Shown one piece after another: positions 49,778 through 57,418 of a DNA stretch of 64,000 nucleotides. The notes beneath the pieces were generated by a model. It searched no databases. It worked only from the letters and a program-made list of their open reading frames with translations, and was not told where the DNA came from. Each line of letters begins with the position of its first letter. Positions within the stretch are counted from its first letter, which is position 1. The stretch covers positions 143,635-207,634 of the forward strand of contig NZ_QLTT01000001.1 of the NCBI RefSeq assembly GCF_003269295.1, in the 5' to 3' direction. The translations under genes were made by a program, and so were the position numbers. The DNA is from Lentzea atacamensis (lineage in GTDB: Bacteria > Actinomycetota > Actinomycetes > Mycobacteriales > Pseudonocardiaceae).

Positions 49778-51209
49778 CGCGACGCACCTCCTCGGGCGAC
49801 TTGTCCGGCCGCAACCCCCGCCACGCCGGAAACCGCATCCGCCCGTCCGGCGTCCACTGCCGGAACACCACCTCCGCCACCAGCTCCGGCTCCACCCACT
49901 TCGCGCCCTTCGCCCGCTCCCTCGGCATCTCCGTCACGAACGGGGACGTCCTGCGCGCCAACGCCTTCAACCGCGGCGTCAACACCGCCAGCTCCGCGTC
50001 GTTGAACCCGGTACCCACCGACCCCGCGAACGCCAACCCGCCGTCCTGAGGAATACCCAGCAGCAACGCGCCGATCACCCCGGCCCGCTTGCCTTCACCC
50101 ATCCGCCAGCCACCGATCACCACCTCCTGCGCCATCAGATCGGTGATCTTGCGCCACACCGGCGACCGCGTCCCCGGCTGATAGACCGAATCCAGCCGCT
50201 TCGCCACCACCCCCTCCAGACCCTGCTCACGACTCGCCGCCAGGACCGCCGCGCCATCGGTGTCGTACGACGGGGGAGTCAGCCAGTTCGGACCCCTGAG
50301 CTCCAGCTCCCGGAGCAGCTCACGACGCTGACGAAAAGGCAGCTGCAGCGTCGACCGGCCATCGAGGTGCAACAGATCGAACAACAGCAAAGTGACCGGA
50401 TACTGACGAGCCGCCTTCCGCGCGGCCTCCGACTTGCTCACGTGCATCCGGTTCTGCAACGCGCTGAAACTCGGCCGCCCGTTCTGCAACGCCACGATCT
50501 CACCGTCGAGCAACGCCTCCGTCGAACCGAGCTGCTCACCCACACCCTGCAACTCCGGATAAGCCACCGTGATGTCGTTGCCCAGACGCGACCACGCCTG
50601 CACACGACCACCCTCGACCCTCAGAATCGCGCGAACGCCATCCCACTTGAACTCATAAGCCCAAAGATCATCATCATCCTGGGGGAGGGGACCGGGCATC
50701 GCCAGCATCGGCTTCACCTGCTCGGGCAGCGGCTCCCAATCCGGACGCGCCGGCGCGTGCCGACGCTTCATCATCCAGTTCTTGCCCTGCTCACCCGAGC
50801 GGAAGAACACGAACCGACCCTCGACCCGATGACCGTGCAAGATCACATCGACCTCACGGTCCGACCACTTCACCGTCTCATAGCGACCGCGATCCCAGAT
50901 GAACATCTCGCCGCCGCCGTACTCACCCTTCGGAATCTCCCCGGAGAACTCCGCATACTCCAGAGGATGATCCTCGGTGTGCACCGCCAGCCTGATCACA
51001 TCAGTCGTCGGCGGAAGCCCCTTCGGCACCGCCCACGACACCAGCACACCATCACGCTCCAGCCGCACATCCCAATGCAGACTGCTCGCGTGATGCTCCT
51101 GAATCACAAACGTGTCGTCATCACCGTGAGGAAGCTCCTCAGCACTCGGCACGGGCTCCGGCGTCCTCGCCGGATCCCGCTTGCGCCGGTACTCGTCGAG
51201 CCCGGCCAT
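49767..51209 (-). CDS. ligD: LigD-type ATP-dependent DNA ligase with 3'-phosphoesterase
   Basis: The 480-residue protein has an N-terminal 3'-phosphoesterase domain (FVIQEHHASSLHWDVRLE, about residues 33-145) and an ATP-dependent ligase domain with adenylated Lys188 in YEFKWDGVRA, DGEIVAL and EGVVAKRLDSVY, followed by an OB fold (WRKI...VVIGGWRMGEG). It seals ends processed by the polymerase and phosphoesterase in non-homologous end joining. The gene directly follows ku with no gap and overlaps the polymerase gene by 11 bases. Confidence 0.94.
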   Translation of the reverse strand: MAGLDEYRRKRDPARTPEPVPSAEELPHGDDDTFVIQEHHASSLHWDVRLERDGVLVSWAVPKGLPPTTDVIRLAVHTEDHPLEYAEFSGEIPKGEYGGGEMFIWDRGRYETVKWSDREVDVILHGHRVEGRFVFFRSGEQGKNWMMKRRHAPARPDWEPLPEQVKPMLAMPGPLPQDDDDLWAYEFKWDGVRAILRVEGGRVQAWSRLGNDITVAYPELQGVGEQLGSTEALLDGEIVALQNGRPSFSALQNRMHVSKSEAARKAARQYPVTLLLFDLLHLDGRSTLQLPFRQRRELLRELELRGPNWLTPPSYDTDGAAVLAASREQGLEGVVAKRLDSVYQPGTRSPVWRKITDLMAQEVVIGGWRMGEGKRAGVIGALLLGIPQDGGLAFAGSVGTGFNDAELAVLTPRLKALARRTSPFVTEMPRERAKGAKWVEPELVAEVVFRQWTPDGRMRFPAWRGLRPDKSPEEVRRVDQ

Positions 51210-52040
51210 CTACGCCGACGAAGCCTTCTTCTTCGGCGGAGACTTCTTGGCCGCACCCTTCCGACCGGCCTTCGCCTTCTCCACACTGCGCTCCAGAGCC
51301 GTCATCAGGTCGATCACATCACCCTTGTCCTCGACCTCCGGCTGCTCCGGCAGCTCAGCACCCTCCGCCTTCGCCGCGATGACCTTCTCCAGCGCATCCC
51401 GGTAGTCGTCGGTGAACGTGTCCGGATCGAAGTCCCCGGCCATCGACTCCACCAGCGACGTCGCCATCTTCAACTCCTGCGGCCGCACCTCGACGTTCTG
51501 ATCCAGGAAGTCGAACTCCGCCTTGCGGATCTCGTCCGGCCACAACATCGTGTGCATCACCAGCACGTCATCCCGCGCCCGGATCGTCGCCAGCGTCTCC
51601 TTCTGCCGGATCGTGATCTTCACGACCGCCAGCTGACCCGTCTTCACCAGCGCATCCCGCAACAACACGTACGGCCGCGCCGCAGCCTTGTCCGGCTCCA
51701 GGTAATACGTCTTCTGGAAGTAGATCGGATCGATCTCCTCCGCGGGCACGAACTCCAGGACATCGATCGACTTGTCGGTCTTCACCGGCAGCTTCTCGAA
51801 GTCCTCGTTCTCCATGATCACCATCCGGCCGTCGTCCAACTCATAGCCCTTGGTGATGTCCGAATACTCCACCTCGTTGCCGCACACCGAACAGACGCGC
51901 TTGTACTTGATGCGCCCGCCGTCCTCCCGGTGCACCTGGTTGAAACGGAAGTCGTGCTCCTCGACAGCCGTGTAGAGGCGCACGGCGATCGTCACCAACC
52001 CGAAGGAGATGGCCCCACGCCACACGGATCTCATTCTCAT
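51210..52040 (-). CDS. ku: Ku DNA end-binding protein
   Basis: The 276-residue bacterial Ku has WRGAISFGLVTIAVRLYTAVEEHD, a CSVCGNEVEY element, KSIDVLEFVPAEEIDP and the ring core through LWPDEIR, ending with a lysine-rich tail (KAGRKGAAKKSPPKKKASSA) typical of actinobacterial Ku. It binds DNA ends as a homodimeric ring and recruits LigD. ATG 52040 has AGGGGT upstream; ATG 52034 is also in frame. It heads the run of end-joining genes. Confidence 0.95.
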   Translation of the reverse strand: MRMRSVWRGAISFGLVTIAVRLYTAVEEHDFRFNQVHREDGGRIKYKRVCSVCGNEVEYSDITKGYELDDGRMVIMENEDFEKLPVKTDKSIDVLEFVPAEEIDPIYFQKTYYLEPDKAAARPYVLLRDALVKTGQLAVVKITIRQKETLATIRARDDVLVMHTMLWPDEIRKAEFDFLDQNVEVRPQELKMATSLVESMAGDFDPDTFTDDYRDALEKVIAAKAEGAELPEQPEVEDKGDVIDLMTALERSVEKAKAGRKGAAKKSPPKKKASSA

Positions 52041-52318
52041 TGGGTACCCCTGAAATGCGGTTTTCGCACTATCAGGTCACCCACTTGGCCTAACGATCCG
52101 GCAACTGAGCGACCCCCGGCTCACGTGTCCACAGCCGAGAGTGCCGCACCGGAGTGGAGCATCGCTAGTGGGGTGGGGCCCGCAACGTTGCCGGGCGAAT
52201 TCGCGGTCAGACGGGTGCATCGTGGTGCCGCCCCCGCGCCCTCATACCGGAGTCGTATACGGGCGTCGGGGTGCCCTGCTGAGCGTGAATTACCCAGCCA
52301 ACGTTCCGGGCCACGCCG

Positions 52319-53278
52319 CTAGATGTCCTTGAGCGCCCGATACGTCCTGTTGCTCGCCACCGCCGCCCGACGCTCCCGCGCCGTCGCCTCGATGTAGTTC
52401 TGACTCGTCGCCAAACTCGCGTGCCCCAGCAACGCCATGATCTCGCTGGCACTCGCACCGTCCTCGGCCAAACGCGTCGCGAACGTGTGCCGCAAAGCGT
52501 GCAGATTCGCACCCGTCGGCACCCTGTCGTTCAGCCCCGCCCACCGAAAACACGACTTCACCAGGTACTCCAGCCCGCCCCTGCCGATCGGCTCACCGTG
52601 CCGGTCCCTCAGCAACGCGCTGTCCCGATCGAACCGGCCCTGCGGAAAACGCTGCCGGCAGCTCTTCAGATAGGCGTCGACGATCCGCTCCATCGGAGGC
52701 TCGATCGGAACACTCCGGTCACGGTTGCCCTTGCCCTTCACGTGCAACCTCTGATCACCCTCCCTGCCGACGATCGACGACAGCGTCAACGTCCGCATCT
52801 CGGCGCTCCTCAAGCCCGCGACCAGCCCCAGCGCGATGACCAGCACGTCGCGCTCCGGCCACGGGTCACGACCCTTGCGCGCGCCTTCCGCGGCGGCTGT
52901 GAGCAGCTGTTCCGGCGTGTCCTCACCCCGTAGCGGCTTGGGGACGAGCGGAGGGGTCTTCGGGCGGGCGACCGCGCCCATCGGGTTGCCGGCGATGAGG
53001 TCCTCGGCCACGCAGAACGTCAGGAACTGGTTCCACGTCGACCAGGCCCGCAGCACGGAGCTCTTGGCGTGGGTGTCGGCGAACAACCCGAAGGCCTGGC
53101 GGAGGTTGGCCCCGGTGAGATCGCGGACGGTGAGGTCCTCGACAGGGGAGTGGAGCGTCTCGGCCAGGAGTGTGTTCACGCCGGCGAGATCGCGCTGGTA
53201 GGCCGCCGTTGTGTGCGGCGAGTCCTTGCGCGTCCGGCGGGCGAGGAAGAAGGCGTCCTGAGCGGCGAGCACGTGCAT
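52319..53278 (-). CDS. Tyrosine recombinase/integrase
   Basis: The 319-residue protein has an N-terminal SAM-like core-binding domain (about residues 5-105) and a catalytic domain with the full active-site set: Arg157 (GLRSAE), Lys in VKGKGNRDR, His260-x2-Arg263 (HALRHTFATRL), His286 (LLGHASLATSQNY) and nucleophile Tyr295. It should cut and rejoin DNA at specific sites like XerC/D or integrative-element recombinases. ATG 53278 was chosen; GTG 53296 is an alternative. No excisionase gene is beside it. The neighbouring 880 bases are decayed. Confidence 0.92.
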   Translation of the reverse strand: MHVLAAQDAFFLARRTRKDSPHTTAAYQRDLAGVNTLLAETLHSPVEDLTVRDLTGANLRQAFGLFADTHAKSSVLRAWSTWNQFLTFCVAEDLIAGNPMGAVARPKTPPLVPKPLRGEDTPEQLLTAAAEGARKGRDPWPERDVLVIALGLVAGLRSAEMRTLTLSSIVGREGDQRLHVKGKGNRDRSVPIEPPMERIVDAYLKSCRQRFPQGRFDRDSALLRDRHGEPIGRGGLEYLVKSCFRWAGLNDRVPTGANLHALRHTFATRLAEDGASASEIMALLGHASLATSQNYIEATARERRAAVASNRTYRALKDI

Positions 53279-53325
53279 ATGGATCTTGTACCGCACAGCA
53301 CCGACAATCCCGTGTCCCGTGCTGG

Positions 53326-53339
53326 ATAATGGCGATTAT
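53326..53339. repeat. AT-rich palindrome ATAAT-N4-ATTAT, copy 1
   Basis: ATAAT (53326-53330), GGCG, ATTAT (53335-53339), a perfect 5-base inverted repeat just upstream of the recombinase start. Such AT-rich symmetry is rare in this genome and is repeated 278 bases away. Confidence 0.55.
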
Positions 53340-53764
53340 GCATGAAATGTCCGTTTCACCCGAGTTCGCCGGACGCTGGACCAGGTGGCGTCACTTATCG
53401 GGGATCGTGAGCGTAATGAGGCATCTCTACGTACGTCTCACTGACGAGTCGTCGGTGTCGACCGCGCTCCGACATCGCCGGTGTTCAGATGTTGCGGCGT
53501 CTGCAAGTACGGCCAGCCTGCCCGCTGGTGGTGCTTGCAGACGCGCAACACGAGCCGTTTCAGCCCCTTCTGAGGACGATCTTCGCAGGTCACCGTTTCG
53601 CCGATAATCTACATTATGTCAAGTAACGTGGATCGGGACTTCTGGCGGGGCCTCTCCCGCCATGCTGTGCGCCGTGTCCGGCTGGGGTCGGTACCTGGAA
53701 TGCGTGCCGTGGTTCGTGGAGCCGGGCGCTGAGGTCGTCGTCGGTCCTTCGTCCGTTTGGACGC
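53340..53764. other. Gene-poor stretch beside the recombinase
   Basis: No convincing gene is visible. Open frames here have poor codon pattern. It holds the 13-base TCACTTATCGGGG shared with 25353-25365 (53391-53403), a CGCCGATAA half-site (53600-53608) and the second ATAAT-N4-ATTAT palindrome. A frame starting at 53662 reads MLCAVSGWGRYLECVPWFVEP, possibly a further decayed piece. Confidence 0.5.
53604..53617. repeat. AT-rich palindrome ATAAT-N4-ATTAT, copy 2
   Basis: ATAAT (53604-53608), CTAC, ATTAT (53613-53617), the same symmetry and spacing as the copy at 53326-53339. It overlaps the CGCCGATAA half-site that also occurs at 25341-25349. Confidence 0.55.
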
Positions 53765-54221
53765 GTGGGTCGCTATCGGGCTTGCCTCGGCTGTCCGCTG
53801 TCTGTGACCGGCCGCCGATATGAGTTGCTGGTGTGGGGTTCTGCCGGGTGGCTCAGTGAGCCGCCTCCGCAGACCGGTTCGGAGTCGCCCTCGGTGCTTC
53901 GTCGTCTGCGGAGTGTCTTCGGCGGGACTGTCGAGCAGTTCGGCGGACCGTCGACGTTGTGGTTGAACCAGAACGCTGTGCTGACGGCGGGCGCCGCGGC
54001 GACGTCGCTGCGGGATTACGTCACCGTGGCGATAGAGGCCAATGGGAACCCTGACGGCCGCGCACCGCGAGACTGGGCACCTTGTGCTGTTTGCGCCTGA
54101 CCACTCGTTGTACTCGTTCGACGGGTTGCCGGATCTGGGTTCGTGGGTCTCGGCGCGTGGCAGGGTGTCCTCTCATGATCGACGACTTCGCCAAGGCGTA
54201 TCTGCACAGCGATCTGCGTGA
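53765..54221 (+). pseudogene. Frameshifted hypothetical gene
   Basis: From GTG 53765 one frame reads VTGRRYELLVWGSAGWLSEPPP and FGGPSTLWLNQNAVLTAGAA. Near 54049-54051 an extra C breaks it; one base over, the coding signature resumes with LTAAHRETGHLVLFAPDHSLY to a stop at 54221. The joined product looks like an actinobacterial hypothetical protein of unknown role. The break is either decay, fitting the recombinase-side location, or a one-base assembly error. Its end overlaps the DinB-like gene start. Confidence 0.5.
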
Positions 54222-54669
54222 GTTGCGTGAGGTGATGCTGTGGAAGCTGGAGGGTCTCCCCGAGGCTGATGTGCGCCGGCCGCTCACCGCGAGCGGTACG
54301 AATCTGCTGGGTCTGGTGAAGCATCTGACGTTGACGGAGTCGCGGTACTTCGGCGAGGTGTTCGGCCGGGCGTTTCCTGAGCCGTTGCCGCGGTGGGACG
54401 ACCTTTCGGCGCGTGGCAAGGACATGCGGGCGGCGGAGCATGAGACGCGTGAGGAGATCGTTGGTCGTTATCGGCGCGCGTGGGCGCATTCCGACGCGAC
54501 GATCGATGTGCTGGCGGTGGACTCCCCCGGGTTTGTGCCGTGGTGGCCGCGTCCTGACGTGATGTTGTTCAACGTTCTGGTGCATGTGCTGACGGAGACG
54601 GCGCGGCACGCCGGGCATGCGGACATCTTGCGGGAGCAGCTCGATGGTGCGACGGGTGTCGGGCCGTGA
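54175..54669 (+). CDS. DinB/DUF664-family protein, paralog
   Basis: The 164-residue protein is a shorter paralog of the one at 33799: WKLEGLPEADVRRPLTASGTNLLGLVKHLTLTESRYFGEVFGR, then PGFVPWWPRPDVMLFNVLVHVLTETARHAGHADILREQLDG. The conserved histidines in LVKHL and ARHAGHADI are the metal ligands. ATG 54175 is the best start. It precedes the LLM oxidoreductase gene by 58 bases. Confidence 0.88.
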   Translation: MIDDFAKAYLHSDLRELREVMLWKLEGLPEADVRRPLTASGTNLLGLVKHLTLTESRYFGEVFGRAFPEPLPRWDDLSARGKDMRAAEHETREEIVGRYRRAWAHSDATIDVLAVDSPGFVPWWPRPDVMLFNVLVHVLTETARHAGHADILREQLDGATGVGP

Positions 54670-54727
54670 GGTGGGGGCTCCCCCGCGTTTGGATGATCTT
54701 GTCGGGGGTGGTTGCCACACTCGGGGT

Positions 54728-55525
54728 ATGCGCTATGCGATCTATGTGCCGAATTTTGGTTCGTCGCTCGGTGATCCGTCGGTGTTGGTGTCGCTCGCCG
54801 TCGCAGCGGAGGAAGCGGGGTGGGACGGGTTTTTCTTGTGGGACCACGTGGTGCGGCCTGGTGAGTCGGTGCTGGCTGATGTGTGGGTGACGTTGGGGGC
54901 GGTGGCGGCGCGGACGTCGTCGATCCGGTTGGGGCCGATGGTGACGTCGCTGGGGCGTCGGCGGCCGTGGAAGGTGGCGTTGGAGGCGTCGACGCTGCAG
55001 CGGTTGTCGGGTGGGCGGCTGGTGCTGGGTGTTGGTGCGGGTGTGCCTGATGACTTCGTGCCGTTCGGTGAGCGGGTCTCGCGGGCTGCGGCGTTGTCGG
55101 AGGGTGTGGCGTTGTTGCGGGCCTTGTTGTCGGGCGGGCCTGTTGAGCATCACGGCGAGATCTTCGACGTGTCGGGGGTGCGGTTCGCGCCGGTGGAGGT
55201 GCCGGTGTGGGTCGGTGGGGTCTGGCCGCGGTCGATTCCGTTTCGTGCGGCGGAGCACGCGGCGGGTGTGGTGCCGGCGACGTTCGCGGGTGCCGAGTTG
55301 GCGGTGATCTCCCCCGCTGACGCTGCCGCGTTGAAGGCGGCGTTCGTGGCGTCGGGTGGGCCGGCTGACTGCGATGTGGCGATCTGGGGTGGTGGTGAGT
55401 TGCGGGGGGCGGTGCGGGAGTACGAGGAGGCCGGGGTGACGTGGATGTTCACCGATGGTGGTGCGCTGGAGCTGGAGGGGTTGCGGGCGTTTGTGGCGGC
55501 TGGTCCCCCGCGTTCAGGCGCGTAG
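54728..55525 (+). CDS. LLM-class F420/FMN-dependent oxidoreductase
   Basis: The 265-residue protein is a luciferase-like TIM-barrel oxidoreductase: VPNFGSSLGDPSVLVSLAVAAEEAGWDGFFLWDHVV, LGPMVTSLGRRRPWKVALEASTLQRLSGGRLVLGVGAG and VPVWVGGVWPRSIPFRAAEHAAGVVP. Actinobacterial members use F420 or FMN. The substrate is unknown. Codon choice favours TTG and GTG more than most plus-strand genes in the first 20 kb, in line with the strong G excess of this block. It converges with a TetR gene, overlapping it by 12 bases. Confidence 0.9.
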   Translation: MRYAIYVPNFGSSLGDPSVLVSLAVAAEEAGWDGFFLWDHVVRPGESVLADVWVTLGAVAARTSSIRLGPMVTSLGRRRPWKVALEASTLQRLSGGRLVLGVGAGVPDDFVPFGERVSRAAALSEGVALLRALLSGGPVEHHGEIFDVSGVRFAPVEVPVWVGGVWPRSIPFRAAEHAAGVVPATFAGAELAVISPADAAALKAAFVASGGPADCDVAIWGGGELRGAVREYEEAGVTWMFTDGGALELEGLRAFVAAGPPRSGA

Positions 55526-56074
55526 GCCTCTGAGGAGGGTGTCGAGGTAGCGGCGGGCGGTGGGGAGCCGGTCGGCGGGTGTGGCGCTGTGGACGTAGGT
55601 GGCGTAGGCGATGCCGCACATGAGTGGGACGAGGTCGCCGTCGGCGAGGTCGGGGCGGACGGCTCCGGCTTTCCTGGCGCGGGCGAGCAGTTCGCGGCCG
55701 ATCGCGATCACCTGCTGTTTGAGTTCGGTGGTGCGTGGCAGTGCGTCCTGGGTGTTGGCCGCGACCTTGGCCAGTGACGGGTCGCCGACCTGGGCGTCGA
55801 CGAGTCGTTGGAGGAACCCGGCGAACGCCTGCCAGGGGTCGTCTCGGGTCAGTGCTTGCTCGCCGTGGCCGGCGAGGGCTTCCAGGCAGGGCGTGGCGAC
55901 GGTCTCGAGCAGTGCTTCGGTGGTCGGGAAGTGCCGGTAGACCGTGCCGACGCCCAGGCCCGCGCGGCGTGCGACGTCGTTGAGCTGCAGCGGTGTGCCT
56001 TCGTCGACGAGTTCTCTGGCGACGGTGACGATGCGGTCCCAGTTGCGGGCGGCATCCTTGCGCAGCGACGTCAT
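55514..56074 (-). CDS. TetR-family regulator
   Basis: The 186-residue protein has the helix-turn-helix at residues 10-55 (NWDRIVTVARELVDEGTPLQLNDVARRAGLGVGTVYRHFPTTEAL) and a C-terminal SACE_7040-like ligand domain. ATG 56074 lies 9 bases after the stop of an SDR remnant on the same strand. TetR proteins of this subgroup often sit with an SDR, so the damaged SDR was probably its co-transcribed partner. Confidence 0.9.
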   Translation of the reverse strand: MTSLRKDAARNWDRIVTVARELVDEGTPLQLNDVARRAGLGVGTVYRHFPTTEALLETVATPCLEALAGHGEQALTRDDPWQAFAGFLQRLVDAQVGDPSLAKVAANTQDALPRTTELKQQVIAIGRELLARARKAGAVRPDLADGDLVPLMCGIAYATYVHSATPADRLPTARRYLDTLLRGLRA

Positions 56075-56083
56075 GTTTCCAGG

Positions 56084-56437
56084 TTAATTGGATACGCCAT
56101 CCGGAACGTGTGCCGGCGGCACGTGTTGCTCGGTCAGCCTGCGCACGGCCTGGATCGCTTCGGGGTCCTCGGCTGCCCTGATGGGTGCGACGGGCTTCGT
56201 CTGTGCTCCGATCACCACGCCCGTCCGCCCTGTCAGCGTCTCGTCGGTCGCGGCCACGATCGACGAGCGTGCCGCGTCCGAGGCCGGTCCCGAGGTGGAG
56301 TGTTCGAACTTGCGCCGCACCAGTGGCCACAGCAGCCGCAGTCCGGGTGACACGATCTTGGATTGTCGCAGGGTGTCGTCGGTCATGTCGGTGGCGGCCC
56401 CTCCCGGATCGGCCGCGAACACCGACACCCCGCTTCC
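56084..56437 (-). pseudogene. C-terminal remnant of a short-chain dehydrogenase
   Basis: From 56437 to the stop at 56084 the minus strand encodes GSGVSVFAADPGGAATDMT, LRLLWPLVRRKFEHS and SIVAATDETLTGRTGVVIG, the C-terminal third of a protochlorophyllide-reductase-like SDR. The upstream part lacks the Rossmann motif and the Tyr-x3-Lys pair in any frame I could find. It is a 5'-truncated gene, immediately upstream of the TetR gene it probably once partnered. Confidence 0.65.
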
Positions 56438-56742
56438 TCTGTTCGACCTCGTGGTGCGGTTGTTCGCGGCGCGCGACGAACGGCGGCTGTCTCGTGGCGA
56501 GTACGAACCCGTGCAGCTGACCGATTCTGCGAGGGATGCGACGTACTCGCTGAACTTGATCGTGCTGGTGCTGGTGCTGCGCCAGAAGGTCTGCGCGACT
56601 GACCTCCGGATGGAAGTCCCGCCTGTCGTCCAGCGCATGGGTGAGTGTCGTGCGCGGCTTCTGGGTCGAACGGGTTCACGGCAAGGTTTTGTGCGTCAGC
56701 CCGAGAGTCGCGCCGGGGGACGCGGACGCGGGCTCGGTGTTG

Positions 56743-57174
56743 ATGTCGGAGCCGTGTGTGACGCGGGACGAGGTCGCTGCGACGTTGCGGGAGGTGGTGG
56801 CGCCGTTGGCGGAAACGTACGGCGTCGCACTCGCGGCTCTGTTGATCGAGCTGTCGGCGACACCGGTGGAGAAGTGTTTACCCGTGCTGGAGCAGCTTGC
56901 CCGACATCCACTGGGATCGACGCTGTTCGCCAAGGAGATCTGTGCGCGGATAGGACGTGGTGGTGACGATCTGGCGATCCTGCGGAGGTTGGGCGTCGCC
57001 GCAGCTGTGCGGGACGCTGAGACTCTGGACGCGTGGCTGCGGCTGCACGAGCGCGGGTTCCGGTTCCCGGACGATCGTGACTATCCCGACGTGACGGAGT
57101 ACCTGCTGGCGTACGATCCCCGCGCTGACCGCGGGCCGGCCGGATCTGCTCAAGCGGGCCAGGGCGGCTGCTGA
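56743..57174 (+). CDS. Hypothetical protein, possibly frameshifted at its end
   Basis: The 143-residue protein has no recognised domain: VTRDEVAATLREVVAPLAETYGVALAALLIELSATPVEKCLPVLEQL, then a repeat-like region FRFPDDRDYPDVTEYLLAYDP. The last 17 residues are weak. If one C of a CCCC run (57118-57121) is skipped the frame continues ALTAGRPDLLKRARAAADEL and ends at 57238, which looks more natural. ATG 56743 was chosen. It converges with the small gene at 57150. Confidence 0.5.
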   Translation: MSEPCVTRDEVAATLREVVAPLAETYGVALAALLIELSATPVEKCLPVLEQLARHPLGSTLFAKEICARIGRGGDDLAILRRLGVAAAVRDAETLDAWLRLHERGFRFPDDRDYPDVTEYLLAYDPRADRGPAGSAQAGQGGC

Positions 57175-57416
57175 CGAGCTGGGTCTTGAATGGCCGCCGC
57201 CAGAGCCTGCGCGATCGCGGTCAGGTCGGTCTCGCTGAGGTCGCGCTCCCCCACCCTGCGCAGGATCTCGGCGCGGGAGCACACGACGATCGCGCCGGTG
57301 TGGCCGCCGAGGTCGGCGGCGGCGACGATCTCGGGTGTTCCGTTGTGGACCACCAGGATCGGGTCCGGGGTTTCGGTGTAGAGCAGGTGCTCGATGTCCC
57401 GTCCGGTGATGGCCAT
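57150..57416 (-). CDS. Small hypothetical protein, WYL-operon partner
   Basis: The 88-residue protein begins MAITGRDIEHLLYTETPDPILVV and contains AGHTGAIVV-like strands and an ARAEILRRVGERDLSETDLTAIAQAL helix. No family is recognised. ATG 57416 lies 2 bases after the WYL regulator stop, so it is translated with that regulator. Its end overlaps the hypothetical gene on the other strand by 25 bases. Confidence 0.65.
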   Translation of the reverse strand: MAITGRDIEHLLYTETPDPILVVHNGTPEIVAAADLGGHTGAIVVCSRAEILRRVGERDLSETDLTAIAQALAAAIQDPARQQPPWPA

Positions 57417-57418
57417 GC

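Noticed and set aside
45561..50005. Long plus-strand frames opposite the SARP, GrpB and LigD genes
   Set aside because: The minus-strand proteins have complete catalytic motifs; plus-strand translations are Arg/His/Pro-rich shadows.
49686..52322. Plus-strand frame of 878 codons opposite LigD and Ku
   Set aside because: Low-complexity arginine/leucine-rich translation with no domain; Ku and ligase on the other strand are unambiguous.
25353..53403. A single intact 28-kb integrative element bounded by the 13-base repeat
   Set aside because: Content in between is mostly chromosomal-style (Ku/LigD, Dpp importer, regulators); no relaxase, replication or transfer genes; repeat too short to claim.
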